The notes under the pieces are model-generated. The model was not told the origin of the DNA and searched no databases. It saw only the letters and a list, made by a program, of their open reading frames with translations. The position numbers were made by a program, and so were the translations under genes. DNA of 64,000 nucleotides from positions 150,511 to 214,510 of the forward strand of contig NZ_JACORU010000011.1 in assembly GCF_014297445.1 (NCBI RefSeq). Direction: 5' to 3'. Source of the DNA: Ramlibacter albus. Its GTDB lineage: Bacteria > Pseudomonadota > Gammaproteobacteria > Burkholderiales > Burkholderiaceae_C. Positions 1 to 8,191 of the stretch are shown here, one piece after another; position 1 is the first letter of the stretch; the number at the start of each line of letters is the position of its first letter.

Positions 1-24
1 AGCAAAGAGCTGTTCATCCTGTGA
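1..24 (+). CDS. 3' end of a gene truncated by the window edge, probably PRTRC system protein E
   Basis: Reading from base 1 gives seven codons (SKELFIL) and then TGA, ending 7 bases before the start of the PRTRC C gene. In PRTRC operons the gene before C is usually E. The identity rests on gene order only, because too little protein is visible. Confidence 0.4.
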   Translation, partial: SKELFIL

Positions 25-31
25 GGTCCAC

Positions 32-445
32 ATGAAAGTTGTCGATATCACCCGGGTGTTCAAGTACAACGGCGTCACGCTGCCCGATCCCAGTCCGTCG
101 CTCGGTCCCGACCAGGTGCGCGAGTTCTACTCGACGCAGTACGGCGAGCTGCTGAACTCCGTGGTCGAAGGGCCTGTGACGAAAGGCGAAACCGCCACCT
201 ACACGTTCACGCGTGCGGCGGGGTCGAAGGGCGCGGCCCGCCCAGCCTTGCAGCCCGCGGCGGACCTGATCAAGCAGGCATTCGCCGGCCAGGCCAACCG
301 GCTCACCATCGAAAGCCTGCTCGCGCAGGCTGAAGGCGGGCAACAGGGGCGAGCGGCAGCGCTGATCGCGGACGTCGTTCGTCGCGCATCAACAACCTCT
401 CCTCCGATGACGATGCCAGCCCAGGCGTTCGGCATCTGGGGATAG
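32..445 (+). CDS. PRTRC system protein C, probable ubiquitin-like modifier with a C-terminal tail
   Basis: A 137-residue protein started by ATG behind a GAGG ribosome site. Residues 1-67 carry the PRTRC C signature (RVFKYNG, LPDP, VREFYSTQY, VVEGP, TYTFTRA, GSKG). As I recall, this family is about 70 residues long, is close to the Pfam Prok_Ub group, and normally stops near GTKG. Here about 70 extra residues follow GSKG67, with an Ala/Gln-rich helical stretch and FGIWG at the end. The neighbours encode E2-like, JAMM and E1-like proteins, so a modifier role is reasonable. The tail might be removed by the JAMM protein, which is inference. A strong terminator follows the gene. Confidence 0.8.
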   Translation: MKVVDITRVFKYNGVTLPDPSPSLGPDQVREFYSTQYGELLNSVVEGPVTKGETATYTFTRAAGSKGAARPALQPAADLIKQAFAGQANRLTIESLLAQAEGGQQGRAAALIADVVRRASTTSPPMTMPAQAFGIWG

Positions 446-463
446 GACCACAACCATCCGGGA

Positions 464-495
464 AGCCCCGGCCGCACACAGCGGCCGGGGCTTTT
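464..495 (+). terminator. Rho-independent terminator after PRTRC C
   Basis: A perfect 12-bp stem (464-475 AGCCCCGGCCGC with 481-492) around the loop ACACA, followed by TTTTCGCTTT. It separates PRTRC C from the next transcription unit. Confidence 0.85.
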
Positions 496-515
496 CGCTT
501 TCTGAACCGCATCGT

Positions 516-544
516 TTGCGCACGTCCTGCGGAAGCGGCAGACT
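516..544 (+). promoter_or_regulatory. Candidate promoter for PRTRC F-B-A-ThiF
   Basis: TTGCGC (516-521), a 17-bp gap and CAGACT (539-544). Each hexamer matches consensus poorly. The preceding CATCGTTTG is, however, shared with two better promoters of identical spacing at 16672 and 20117, and the site lies just after a terminator. Confidence 0.4.
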
Positions 545-570
545 GGCGTTGTTTTCGCATTTGCGGACAC

Positions 571-641
571 GCGCGGGATCATGTCCCGCGCAACACAAAC
601 CCCTCGGGAACCCTCGTCCCGTTGGGGCATCGGGTTTCCCG
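571..641 (+). promoter_or_regulatory. Leader with three hairpins upstream of PRTRC F
   Basis: Hairpin 1 is GCGCGGGA/TCCCGCGC (571-591). Hairpin 2 is CCCC-t-CGGGA/TCCCG-tt-GGGG (600-627), an inner stem, an internal loop and an outer C4/G4 clamp. Hairpin 3 is CGGG-ttt-CCCG (631-641). A GGAG ribosome site follows, then the ATG at 660. Hairpin 2 belongs to a recurrent leader family in this window. Confidence 0.6.
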
Positions 642-659
642 CTTCAAACGGAGAATCCG

Positions 660-1760
660 ATGTCATTCATCGAATCGCCGCCGCCCTTTGCGGCGGACGG
701 CTGCTTCTCTCTTCCCACGATCGACGCTGCGGTGCCGGTCAGTCTCACCCGGGATCAGCAACGGGTGCGGACGCTCGCGCATCTGGCTCGGGCATCTGCT
801 GCGCACGGCATTCCGCTTCCCAAGGGCAACTTCGCCACGATGGAACAGGTGGTGGCCGCGCAGTGGTCTCAGTACCTTTCAGAGGCCGCGGGCCCGCACG
901 CGCATGCGATCGCAGGCCAGCCGACGCTGGAGGTTCAAGACGACAAGCTGTCCTTGGTGATCGGCGCCGACAGCAGCCTCAATTGCTTCCGGCTCAAGCC
1001 CGTCGTTGAACGGCTCGAAGGCGTACTCCCCGGGCTCGGGTGGTACGTCAACAAGGTGCTACGCGACGCGAGTTGCCACGGCCACAACATGTACGACATG
1101 AGCTGCGTGCAGTTTCTGATCCATCACTACGCGATGGAGATGGACGAGTTCACCGACGAGTCGTATGCCAGGGTCTTGATGCAGGACAACGGAGAAGAAC
1201 CCCCGGAGACGATCTCGCAAGAGATGCTCGACAAGATGCGCGAGGAGTATGCATTTTGGCCGTCGCAGATGGCCGAGGACGTCGACGGATGGGTGCACCT
1301 GATCTGCGGCACTGCTGGAAAGAAAGCGGAGCGAAAGCCCGCTCGCTTGTCCGAAGCCGGTGCCCGGGCCTGGGCAAAAGCGAACCCTGCGCATCCGGAC
1401 CTTCAACTTGTATCGTGTGCGCTTCGGCTGGCGGGTCTCCTGAAAAAGGACGATCGCTCGTTCTGCTGGTACGCGGCACACAAAGACGACGACACCGATT
1501 GCATCGGCGCCGCATGCTTTGTCGCTTGGGACGACCCGAACCTGCTGTTCGAGGCCATCTCGCACCACGAGCAGAACCAGTACCAAAGCGGACAGGCGGT
1601 CGAAGCCTTCGCCCGCTACGTGCTCCCGCTGCATGACGAGCCGACCCGCGATGAACTCGCGGCGCTGGTGAAGTCCTGCAAGCGCTACTTCCAACGATGG
1701 GCACTCCTTGCGGAGCTCCTGTCATTTTTCCCAACTACCGACGACGACGATGAAACTTGA
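660..1760 (+). CDS. PRTRC system protein F
   Basis: A 366-residue soluble protein, assigned to PRTRC F from its place between C and B and its general character. I see no catalytic motif. The ATG at 660 follows CGGAG closely; an upstream in-frame start at 516 would run through the leader hairpins and is rejected. The C-terminus is acidic (TTDDDDET). Its stop overlaps the start of PRTRC B by 11 bases, which implies translational coupling. Biochemical function unknown. Confidence 0.65.
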   Translation: MSFIESPPPFAADGCFSLPTIDAAVPVSLTRDQQRVRTLAHLARASAAHGIPLPKGNFATMEQVVAAQWSQYLSEAAGPHAHAIAGQPTLEVQDDKLSLVIGADSSLNCFRLKPVVERLEGVLPGLGWYVNKVLRDASCHGHNMYDMSCVQFLIHHYAMEMDEFTDESYARVLMQDNGEEPPETISQEMLDKMREEYAFWPSQMAEDVDGWVHLICGTAGKKAERKPARLSEAGARAWAKANPAHPDLQLVSCALRLAGLLKKDDRSFCWYAAHKDDDTDCIGAACFVAWDDPNLLFEAISHHEQNQYQSGQAVEAFARYVLPLHDEPTRDELAALVKSCKRYFQRWALLAELLSFFPTTDDDDET

Positions 1761-2523
1761 AGTGGTCAACGAAGGCGATAGCTATGCCTTGAGCGCAGCT
1801 GTTCTGATCTACACCAATTCGCATCGGCAACACGCGTTCGCGAGCAAGCACGAAGTCGTCACCCTGGATCTTGGTCCGGGGCCGACACCGAGCATTCGTC
1901 CCGGAACGCCGTTTACCGACGACGACTACCGTACGCTCGTTCGAGCGCTGGCGCCCAAAGAGCAGCCTCGCATGCAGTGGAACGATCCCCGCGTTCTCGC
2001 GAAGGGTCTGGGCCGCGTCGTGTGGTGGTCTCCGCCTCAACGCCGCAGCATGTTCTTCAAGTGCAGCTCGCACGCGGGGAATGCGTTCGAAGCACGGGGC
2101 ATCGCTCCGACACCCGGCCTGGTCTGGATGGGCACGCAGCAAGAGCTGTATGTCTGGGCCTACCGCGGCAACCAACCGCCCACGCGCGACACGCCGCTGT
2201 GCCAGGCGCCATTCTTCAATGTCTGGGCTCGTGGCCAGGTCTGCCTGGGTAACGCCGTCCTGCCACCCGAAGACCAGCGTGACGATCTGGACAAGTGGGA
2301 GCGCACCTTCTTCGGATCGCGCTTCACCCACCCGAATTTCACCCAGCCGGATCGGCTGACGGTGGGCATCAACCCCATCCAGTTCTGGAAGAACCAGATG
2401 GCCAAGCCGTCCAAGACCTTCCCCGAGAAGGTCCTGTACGACCTCAAACTGCGCGTCAAGGATCTCCTCGACGCCGACCTTGCGAGTGTGGCTGCTATCG
2501 GCACCGCACGAGGAGAGTTCTGA
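1750..2523 (+). CDS. PRTRC system protein B, E2-like (ubiquitin-conjugating fold)
   Basis: A 257-residue protein. Residues 151-168 (CQAPFFNVWARGQVCLGN) resemble the segment around the catalytic cysteine of E2 enzymes, where a Pro/Asn-containing strand runs into G-x-(I/V)-C-L. C165 is the candidate thioester cysteine. I recall that PRTRC B falls in the Pfam Prok-E2_D group. The gene overlaps PRTRC F upstream, and its stop shares one base with the PRTRC A start. If the E2 reading is right, it would accept the modifier from the E1-like ThiF protein; that step is inferred. Family assignment is good, mechanism less sure. Confidence 0.75.
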   Translation: MKLEVVNEGDSYALSAAVLIYTNSHRQHAFASKHEVVTLDLGPGPTPSIRPGTPFTDDDYRTLVRALAPKEQPRMQWNDPRVLAKGLGRVVWWSPPQRRSMFFKCSSHAGNAFEARGIAPTPGLVWMGTQQELYVWAYRGNQPPTRDTPLCQAPFFNVWARGQVCLGNAVLPPEDQRDDLDKWERTFFGSRFTHPNFTQPDRLTVGINPIQFWKNQMAKPSKTFPEKVLYDLKLRVKDLLDADLASVAAIGTARGEF

Positions 2524-3143
2524 TGAGCATCGACGAAGCCATCCAGCGGGCATTCCCACTGGTGGCTGTACCAACCGCGAGCGCGACGCCGCCTGCTACG
2601 TGCAGCGGCATGCGCTTCCTCGCAGGACGCAGCGGCGTCTACCGCGAGATCAACCTGCCGTGGATTCGCATGGTCCACTGCGTAGCACCTTCCTCACTTC
2701 CGCTGCCGTATGGCGGCGTGGACGAGTGCATCGAGCTGCGCTGCGGTTCCATTCCGGGTCACCTGATCCGGTCCTTCATGGAGGATGCCAAGAAGGCGTT
2801 TCCGCACGAGGCTGCCGCAGCGTTTCTGTGGAACGATCAAACCTTTCAATGGCGCTACGCGCGACGGGAGAGCTTGTTCGCATCGTCGGACGCGCTTCGG
2901 TATGCAGAAGTGACGCCCTGGGAAGGGGAACACCTGGTGGTCGACGTGCACAGCCATGGCCGACACGACGCGTTCTTCTCCGAGGAAGACGACCGCGACG
3001 ATGCGGGCGCGATGAAGATCAGCCTGGTCGTGGGAAACCTCGATCGCGAGCTTCCTTCGTCGAAGATGCGGCTCTGCATGGCGGGCCACACAATTCAGCC
3101 GGCCTTTCTGGGAGCTGATGGCACTGTGGGGCTTGCAACATGA
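2523..3143 (+). CDS. PRTRC system protein A, JAMM/MPN-type metallopeptidase
   Basis: A 206-residue protein carrying a complete JAMM zinc signature, H-x-H-x7-S-x2-D, at H143, H145, S153 and D156 (HSHGRHDAFFSEED). E96 in HEAAAAF is a plausible remote glutamate. JAMM proteins cleave isopeptide or peptide bonds after ubiquitin-like modifiers, so this is the likely deconjugase or maturation peptidase of the operon. It overlaps PRTRC B by one base and the ThiF gene by four. The alternative, a non-catalytic MPN protein, is less likely because every motif residue is present. Confidence 0.8.
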   Translation: MSIDEAIQRAFPLVAVPTASATPPATCSGMRFLAGRSGVYREINLPWIRMVHCVAPSSLPLPYGGVDECIELRCGSIPGHLIRSFMEDAKKAFPHEAAAAFLWNDQTFQWRYARRESLFASSDALRYAEVTPWEGEHLVVDVHSHGRHDAFFSEEDDRDDAGAMKISLVVGNLDRELPSSKMRLCMAGHTIQPAFLGADGTVGLAT

Positions 3144-4012
3144 CGGGGCCGCACTCGCACCGCCTGCCGGCCAAGCTGTTGTCAAGCAGGGTGAACGTGC
3201 TGCTCGTGGGCGCCGGAGGAACCGGCAGTCGAATCCTCGAGCGGCTGGTCTGCCTTCACCGTGCACTGATCGCCAAGGGGCATCCCCACGGCCTTCAGGT
3301 CACGGTCGCTGACCCGGATCGAGTGTCGCCGGCGAACATTGGGCGCCAAGCCTTCTACCGCAGCGACATCGGCTGCTTCAAGGCCGACGTGCTCGTCAAC
3401 CGCGCGAACATGGCGTTGCAAGGGGCCAAGTGGACCAGCATCCCTGCGAAGGTCGATACACGTTCCGGCATGGAGAACGTCGACCTCGTGATCGGCGCCG
3501 TCGACAACCGGTCAGCGCGTCTGGGAATCCTGCGCAGTCTCGAAAACTGCTTCGGCGGTGTGCGGTACTGGCTGGACACCGGCAATCGTTCCGACGACGG
3601 CCAAGTGGTGCTTGGGCAGGTGCCGTCGCGCAAGCGTGAGACCGACGACAAGTTGCGTCTCCCTCACGCCGGCGAGCTCTACCCCGAGCTGATCGACCCA
3701 GCTGCAGAGGATCCCGATGAGGGGCCATCCTGCTCACTGGCCGAGGCACTGGAGAAACAGTCGCTCTTCATCAACCCTACCGTCGCGGACTTCGCGATGG
3801 CCATCGTCTGGAACCTGTTCACGCAGGGCCAGATCGACACGCACGGCGCGTTCATCAACCTGCGACGGATGATGGTCACGCCGCTGAAAGTGGACCCTGA
3901 GGTCTGGACACGATTCGGCGTCGTCCGTGATGGGCGGCGGCACACGGTGACCCGACCTTCGGCGAAGGCAAGACCTCATGGCTCGACACGACGCAAACGC
4001 GCGGCGGCCTGA
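3140..4012 (+). CDS. PRTRC system ThiF-family (E1-like) adenylyltransferase
   Basis: A 290-residue protein with the ThiF/E1 nucleotide-binding loop GAGGTGS (24-30) and the downstream motif ADPDRVSPANIGRQAF (57-72), typical of the E1 superfamily. Such enzymes adenylate the C-terminus of a small modifier. The catalytic cysteine of full E1 enzymes is not obvious, so it may only adenylate or may pass the modifier directly. It overlaps PRTRC A by ATGA and ends the operon at a terminator. The last 20 residues are strongly basic. Confidence 0.85.
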   Translation: MTGPHSHRLPAKLLSSRVNVLLVGAGGTGSRILERLVCLHRALIAKGHPHGLQVTVADPDRVSPANIGRQAFYRSDIGCFKADVLVNRANMALQGAKWTSIPAKVDTRSGMENVDLVIGAVDNRSARLGILRSLENCFGGVRYWLDTGNRSDDGQVVLGQVPSRKRETDDKLRLPHAGELYPELIDPAAEDPDEGPSCSLAEALEKQSLFINPTVADFAMAIVWNLFTQGQIDTHGAFINLRRMMVTPLKVDPEVWTRFGVVRDGRRHTVTRPSAKARPHGSTRRKRAAA

Positions 4013-4036
4013 GCAGCAACATCAACGAACAGTACG

Positions 4037-4063
4037 AGGGGCCCGCGCAAGCGGGCCCTTTGT
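4037..4063. terminator. Terminator between convergent PRTRC and helicase genes
   Basis: GGGCCCGC (4039-4046), loop GCAA and GCGGGCCC (4051-4058), flanked by AG and TTTG. The symmetrical stem between convergent genes suggests use from both sides. Confidence 0.75.
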
Positions 4064-4082
4064 CATTTGCGGAGGCCAGAGA

Positions 4083-5876
4083 CTAACTGGCGTCGGAGGG
4101 CGCTTCGCTGGAGCTGCGAACCGCCTCGACGAGCGCCTGTTCCGTGTGGCGCGCTTGGATCTTCGCCTCGAGCAATGCCGTGTGCGTGCGACCGCTTGTC
4201 CAAGCGACGCAGCAGTCGCGCGCGCGAGTCAGCGCGACGTAGTAGAGGCGCCGCTCGGCCTCCGGATTGATCCCCGACCCGTCGTCCTCGTCGTTCGCAT
4301 CGATGATGTGCACCGTGCGGAATTCCAGCCCTTTTGCTCCGTGCATCGTCATCAGCGTCAAGGTGGCGGCAGACTCCCGGTCCTTGCGTTGCACAAGTCG
4401 CAGCCGCTCCGAGAGCGTGTCGCGCAGGTCGGCCAGGATGGACGAGCACAGTGTCACGAGCTTCTTGCTGTGATCTGATTTCGTCCATGAAGCGTATTGC
4501 TCGCCGACGTCGAGGATGACCTCACGCACCGAGCCGTTGCGTGCGTCGGATAGCTGTCGCCGCCAGTAGGCGCAGTGCTCGGAAAGTTTCTGCAGGAATT
4601 TGATGTCGGTGGCGTCAGCGTCGAGGTTCGGCACCTGGCCATCCAGGAACGGGCCGGCATTCCCGCCGAGGGCGAACAGCAGGTCTCGCCGCACACTGTC
4701 AGCGACGTTCCGCATTTGCAGCACCGGCAGCAAGCCGGTGGGCACGCCATCGACCAGCATTTGGAGAAAGGCGAGGTAACCTGCGATCACCGCCTGCTGC
4801 CAGATCGACTGGCCGATGCGACGGTACGGAATCCCGCGCACACGAAGCACCATCTCCAGCTGGTCGAGCGACCGGTTCACGCGAGCAAGAACGGCGGCGT
4901 CTCCGTGCTGCTGGGGGCAGCTTGCGATGAGGTTCGCGAGTGTGGCGTTCTGATCCTCAGGTCCGGAGCAGTTGAATGCCGCGAGCACGCCTCCGCGGCC
5001 GCGGCGCGCGACCAGATGCTTGCCCAGGCGGCGACGGTTGTTCGCGATCATTGTCGCTGCCGGCCCGAGAATCTCCGCCTTGCACCGGAAGTTGTCTCCC
5101 AGCTCGATCCGGTGAGCCCGAAAGGTGTCCAGAAAGGAGCGCATGCCTTCGTAGCCGAGCGCGTTGCGCCACTCGTAGATGCTCTGATCGTCGTCACCCA
5201 CGATCGTCACCCGGCAGCCGGCCCGGGCATGCGCGAAGATCCACAGGCGCTGCAGGTCGTCGGTGTCCTGGCCCTCGTCCACCAGCATGTCGGTGAAGGG
5301 TAGGGGAGCAAGGGCTCCGGAGTCGGCTTTCATCGCGCAATCGCGCATCACGCTGTAAAGGTCTGTCTGCCCGGTCGCCGACAGCAGCTCGCGGTACCGT
5401 TCGATCACCGCCATTGATTTCTCGTGTTGCAGGTCGACGTTGTCCTGATCCACGCTGTACATGAAGCGCTCGAAGTCGTGTTGGACCTCGGGCCACTCCT
5501 TTTTCGTCACGCCCGCGGAGAAGGTCGCATCGCGGAACAGAACATCCTGCGTGCTGGGGCTCAGCACCTTCACGCGAGGACCGCCCCGGCTCAGGTGGCG
5601 GATGGCGAGGCTGTGGAACGTCGCGACGATCAGCCGATCCTCGCCAGGCATCCGCAGCTCGGCGGAGCTGAGCGACTTGGCCAGGCGCTTGCGCATCTCC
5701 TCGGCGGCCTCCTTGGTGAAGGTCACCATCACGAGCGAGCGGGTGCGATCACGCAGGATGCGCGTCGCTTTCTTGACCGACGTGGCGGTCTTGCCGGAGC
5801 CAGGGCCCGCGACGATCAGGAGATGGCCGTCAAAGGCAACAGCCTCCTGCTGCGTCGCGGTGAGTTTGGATGCCAT
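4083..5876 (-). CDS. UvrD/Rep-family superfamily 1 DNA helicase
   Basis: A 597-residue protein with the SF1A motifs in order: LTATQQEAV (Q motif), GPGSGKTAT (Walker A), VTFTKEAAEEMRKRL (Ia), LVDEGQDTDDLQ (II, with DEGQD for the usual DEaQD), VGDDDQSIYEWR (III), LGDNFRC (IV), LTLMTMHGAKGLEF (V) and RRLYYVALTRARDCC (VI). It should translocate 3' to 5' on single-stranded DNA using ATP. It is somewhat shorter than chromosomal UvrD (about 720), mainly in the 1B/2B regions. It lies 38 bases downstream of an unknown minus-strand gene, probably in the same operon, and converges on the PRTRC operon. Confidence 0.9.
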   Translation of the reverse strand: MASKLTATQQEAVAFDGHLLIVAGPGSGKTATSVKKATRILRDRTRSLVMVTFTKEAAEEMRKRLAKSLSSAELRMPGEDRLIVATFHSLAIRHLSRGGPRVKVLSPSTQDVLFRDATFSAGVTKKEWPEVQHDFERFMYSVDQDNVDLQHEKSMAVIERYRELLSATGQTDLYSVMRDCAMKADSGALAPLPFTDMLVDEGQDTDDLQRLWIFAHARAGCRVTIVGDDDQSIYEWRNALGYEGMRSFLDTFRAHRIELGDNFRCKAEILGPAATMIANNRRRLGKHLVARRGRGGVLAAFNCSGPEDQNATLANLIASCPQQHGDAAVLARVNRSLDQLEMVLRVRGIPYRRIGQSIWQQAVIAGYLAFLQMLVDGVPTGLLPVLQMRNVADSVRRDLLFALGGNAGPFLDGQVPNLDADATDIKFLQKLSEHCAYWRRQLSDARNGSVREVILDVGEQYASWTKSDHSKKLVTLCSSILADLRDTLSERLRLVQRKDRESAATLTLMTMHGAKGLEFRTVHIIDANDEDDGSGINPEAERRLYYVALTRARDCCVAWTSGRTHTALLEAKIQARHTEQALVEAVRSSSEAPSDAS

Positions 5877-5914
5877 GGATCGAGGGCGCGCGCGTCAACG
5901 CGTGCGCACCGGCC

Positions 5915-6844
5915 TCAAGCCGCAGCACTGGGCACGGGTTCGGCGCCGGCCGGCGAGGCCGCGCCTTCCGTTCCCGCGCCTGCCTCGGGCGGCTTGCGCT
6001 TCGCCGGCTGGCGCTTGGCGGCCTTGCCAGCAGCCGTTGATTGGGCGGCGGCGGCGTCGATCATCGCGGCGGCTTCGTCACCGGTGGCCGCGGGGCCGTC
6101 TTCGTCGTCTTCCACGGCCGCGTTCGCCGCAGCGCCATGCTGCTCGACGGCTTCGACGAGTCGCGGGTCCAGCGGAGTGCCGGCATTGCGCTGCTCCTGC
6201 ATGACGCGATGTGCTTCGCGATACAGTTTGATCACCTCGGCTTGAAGCACCGAACGGAAGGCGCGAACGGCCTTCTTCGAGATCGCCTCGGCCTCTGCTC
6301 GTTGAGACGAGGTGAGAACACCGAACATGTTCGCGGTGCCCGCCAGCAGGTAGACCTTCTCCAGGAGCCGGAGCGCGTCGAGGTACTCGTTGGCGTGAGC
6401 CGAGATGATGGGAACGTCCTTGACCATTGCGTTGGGCCACATCGACGTATCCAGGCGGTGGCCTTGGGGATCGAGCAGGTTCTGCATCCGGTTGATGTAG
6501 TTCTGCATCAGGATCTTGATGTTCTCCAGCTTCTTGGTAAGCAGGTCGCTGTAGCGCTGGAGAATTTCCTGGTTGAACCCGCGCCAGGTGCGGTACTGAT
6601 ATTCGAGGAACAGGTTCCGGGCGACGAAGGCGTAGTCCTTGCGGTAGAAGCGCGCGGCCACAGGGCACTCGAAGGTCTGATCCTCGCGTACGACGTAGGG
6701 GCTTGCCAGACTCCGCACGAACGGCTCGCCGAAGGTCTCCACGAGGGCCCGATGCCAGCGCGTGGCGCGGGCGGACTGGGTGGCCTGGACTTGGCCGGAA
6801 TCGGCCGTTGCGGTACCGACAGGGGTCGGATTGGGATCAAGCAT
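5915..6844 (-). CDS. Unknown protein, possibly distant to ICE family PFL_4669 (AcaB/DUF1845)
   Basis: A 309-residue protein. The start at 6844 (MLDPNPTP) follows GGAGAG; the longer form from 6964 lacks a ribosome site. The middle contains a run of YL-x-AL-x-LLEKVYLLA followed by SSQRAEAEAISKKAVRAFR, which faintly recalls the helical core of integrating-element proteins of the PFL_4669 type. The C-terminal 70 residues are Ala/Pro/Glu-rich and probably disordered. It sits directly upstream of the helicase gene. The family suggestion is weak. Confidence 0.6.
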   Translation of the reverse strand: MLDPNPTPVGTATADSGQVQATQSARATRWHRALVETFGEPFVRSLASPYVVREDQTFECPVAARFYRKDYAFVARNLFLEYQYRTWRGFNQEILQRYSDLLTKKLENIKILMQNYINRMQNLLDPQGHRLDTSMWPNAMVKDVPIISAHANEYLDALRLLEKVYLLAGTANMFGVLTSSQRAEAEAISKKAVRAFRSVLQAEVIKLYREAHRVMQEQRNAGTPLDPRLVEAVEQHGAAANAAVEDDEDGPAATGDEAAAMIDAAAAQSTAAGKAAKRQPAKRKPPEAGAGTEGAASPAGAEPVPSAAA

Positions 6845-7418
6845 CGAACTCTCCAAGTGAATGCAGGAATTGCGCTGCAACGACTCTATGAAGGGTTCGG
6901 CTCCGAACGGCGGGTCGCAACGTACCTGCAACTGGTCAAAGCCACCGGAAAACTGCGTCGACACATCGGAGATGCTTCACGGTGCGCGGTGTGGACCGCG
7001 TCGGTTGCGCCCGCGGAGGGCGCCCCGCATAATCGGCGCGCCGGTCGGATTCCGACTGGCGGTGCACCTGGGACACTTGAACTTTCCGAGGCATAACTGG
7101 CCAGCCGCGACGGCGGGTGGCGACCCTTCACCGAAGGGATAACAACTACAAGACGACTGCCGAAGGCAGTCCATGGGGGGCGCTGTCGCGCCCTGTCCAT
7201 GCTCGATTTGCGGGCAAGACGTGACGGCATTGACCGTGCCGTGACGTCTTTCTCGACGACAGTCGGAAAAGGCAGCGAGCAATCGCTGTTGCATGCCTTG
7301 TGCATGCCTCTACCAACGGTGGAATCGCGCTTCGGCACGACCCACCCTATTCCCAACCCACGCGGGCGTTCAGATGCCCGCTGGGTATCGTCGCTCGCAT
7401 TTCCTTCCTGGAGACCCC
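6845..7418. other. 574-base intergenic region with hairpins, no supported gene
   Basis: It lies between the divergent gene starts at 6844 and 7419. ACTGCC-gaa-GGCAGT lies near 7156-7172, followed by CCATGG, GGCGC-tgtc-GCGCC and CCATG near 7172-7201, a nested palindrome. The leader hairpin of the next gene is at 7356-7386. No convincing promoter pair stands out. Confidence 0.5.
7356..7386 (+). promoter_or_regulatory. Leader hairpin of the recurrent family
   Basis: ACCCA-c-GCGGGC, loop GTTCAGAT, then GCCCGC-TGGGT. An inner stem and an outer ACCCA/TGGGT clamp are separated by one bulged C. It ends 32 bases before the GTG start at 7419. Confidence 0.6.
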
Positions 7419-7625
7419 GTGAGCGACAACGTGAAGTCCTGGATGTTTGCAGCCATGTACTTCGTGGCTGCTGCAGCTGTCATCCTGTTCCTTTGGCGGC
7501 CCGAAATGGCTGCCGTCTGGTTCTGGGGCGAAATGTTCCTTCTGCTCGCCATCTTCTTGGCAGCAGTTGGCTACTCGCACCGGCAGAAGCAGCTCGAGCA
7601 CAACGGGCAAGTCGCACCGACCTGA
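7419..7625 (+). CDS. Small two-helix membrane protein, unknown
   Basis: A 68-residue protein starting at GTG behind CTGGAGACCCC. Two hydrophobic segments (about 8-25 and 32-51) make an inner-membrane hairpin, followed by a charged tail (HRQKQLEHN). An upstream ATG at 7293 has no ribosome site and would run through the leader hairpin. Function unknown. Confidence 0.6.
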   Translation: MSDNVKSWMFAAMYFVAAAAVILFLWRPEMAAVWFWGEMFLLLAIFLAAVGYSHRQKQLEHNGQVAPT

Positions 7626-7710
7626 CGGTCGACGCACTGCGTCCGCATGGGTCCCTCTGGGCTCCATTCCCTTGGCGTGTCGCGATTCGCGCACGCCTCC
7701 CTCAACATTA

Positions 7711-7737
7711 CCCACGGGCAAGCTCTTCGCCCGTCGG
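7711..7737 (+). promoter_or_regulatory. Leader hairpin of the recurrent family
   Basis: CC-c-ACGGGC, loop AAGCTCTTC, then GCCCGT-c-GG. It lies 38 bases upstream of the small gene at 7776. Confidence 0.5.
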
Positions 7738-7775
7738 CGATGCGCCTGTACGTGGATTCCGATCTCGGAGTCAAC

Positions 7776-7907
7776 ATGAAAAAGGCAGCTTCCATCCTCG
7801 TCGTCATCGCGGCAGTGACGGTCACGTTCTTCGGAACCGGCACCGCCAAGGGCGGCAGCGCGACGCTCAATGCGCGCGCGGCCGTTCTCGAAGCGGCGTT
7901 GAAGTGA
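7776..7907 (+). CDS. Small exported peptide, unknown
   Basis: A 43-residue product (MKKAASILVVIAAVTV...) with a Lys-Lys N-terminus, a hydrophobic core and a small-residue region that look like a signal peptide or membrane anchor. CGGAG lies six bases upstream. The longer frame from 7647 reads through the leader hairpin and is unlikely. Its small size leaves doubt that it is translated. Confidence 0.45.
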   Translation: MKKAASILVVIAAVTVTFFGTGTAKGGSATLNARAAVLEAALK

Positions 7908-8083
7908 GACACGGGGGGCTCCGCCCCCCGAGTTCTCCGCTCTTCGATCAGCCTTTTGGCGTCACGATTGCAAAGTGCCCCCACAGCGGGGACGTTTCGC
8001 AATCCTCGATGTCACATCGAGCGAGCCAGCCTTAGCACTGGCACACACCTCTGCGGCGCCTGCCGCAGTCATCAACCCCGAGC

Positions 8084-8099
8084 CGGGACCCACGTCCCG
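8084..8099 (+). promoter_or_regulatory. Leader hairpin upstream of 8135/8172
   Basis: CGGGAC-ccac-GTCCCG, followed by a second GGGACGTCC that could pair alternatively. It resembles the other leaders but lacks a clear outer clamp. Confidence 0.4.
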
Positions 8100-8134
8100 A
8101 CAAGGGACGTCCTGGCCCAAAGCTGGAGACCACG

Positions 8135-8191
8135 ATGAACCCCATCTGCGTCTGCTTCCGGGAGGAATCCCATGCAGGCCGAGGCGCGTGA
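8135..8191 (+). CDS. Possible 18-codon leader peptide
   Basis: ATG behind CTGGAGACCACG opens an 18-codon frame (MNPICVCFREESHAGRGA) that ends 20 bases inside the start of the next gene. The overlap would permit translational coupling. It may be chance. Confidence 0.25.
   Translation: MNPICVCFREESHAGRGA

Noticed and set aside
5424..7096. Plus-strand frames opposite the helicase and unknown genes
   Set aside because: They are antisense shadows with repetitive Arg/His/Gly content, no ribosome sites and no family features.
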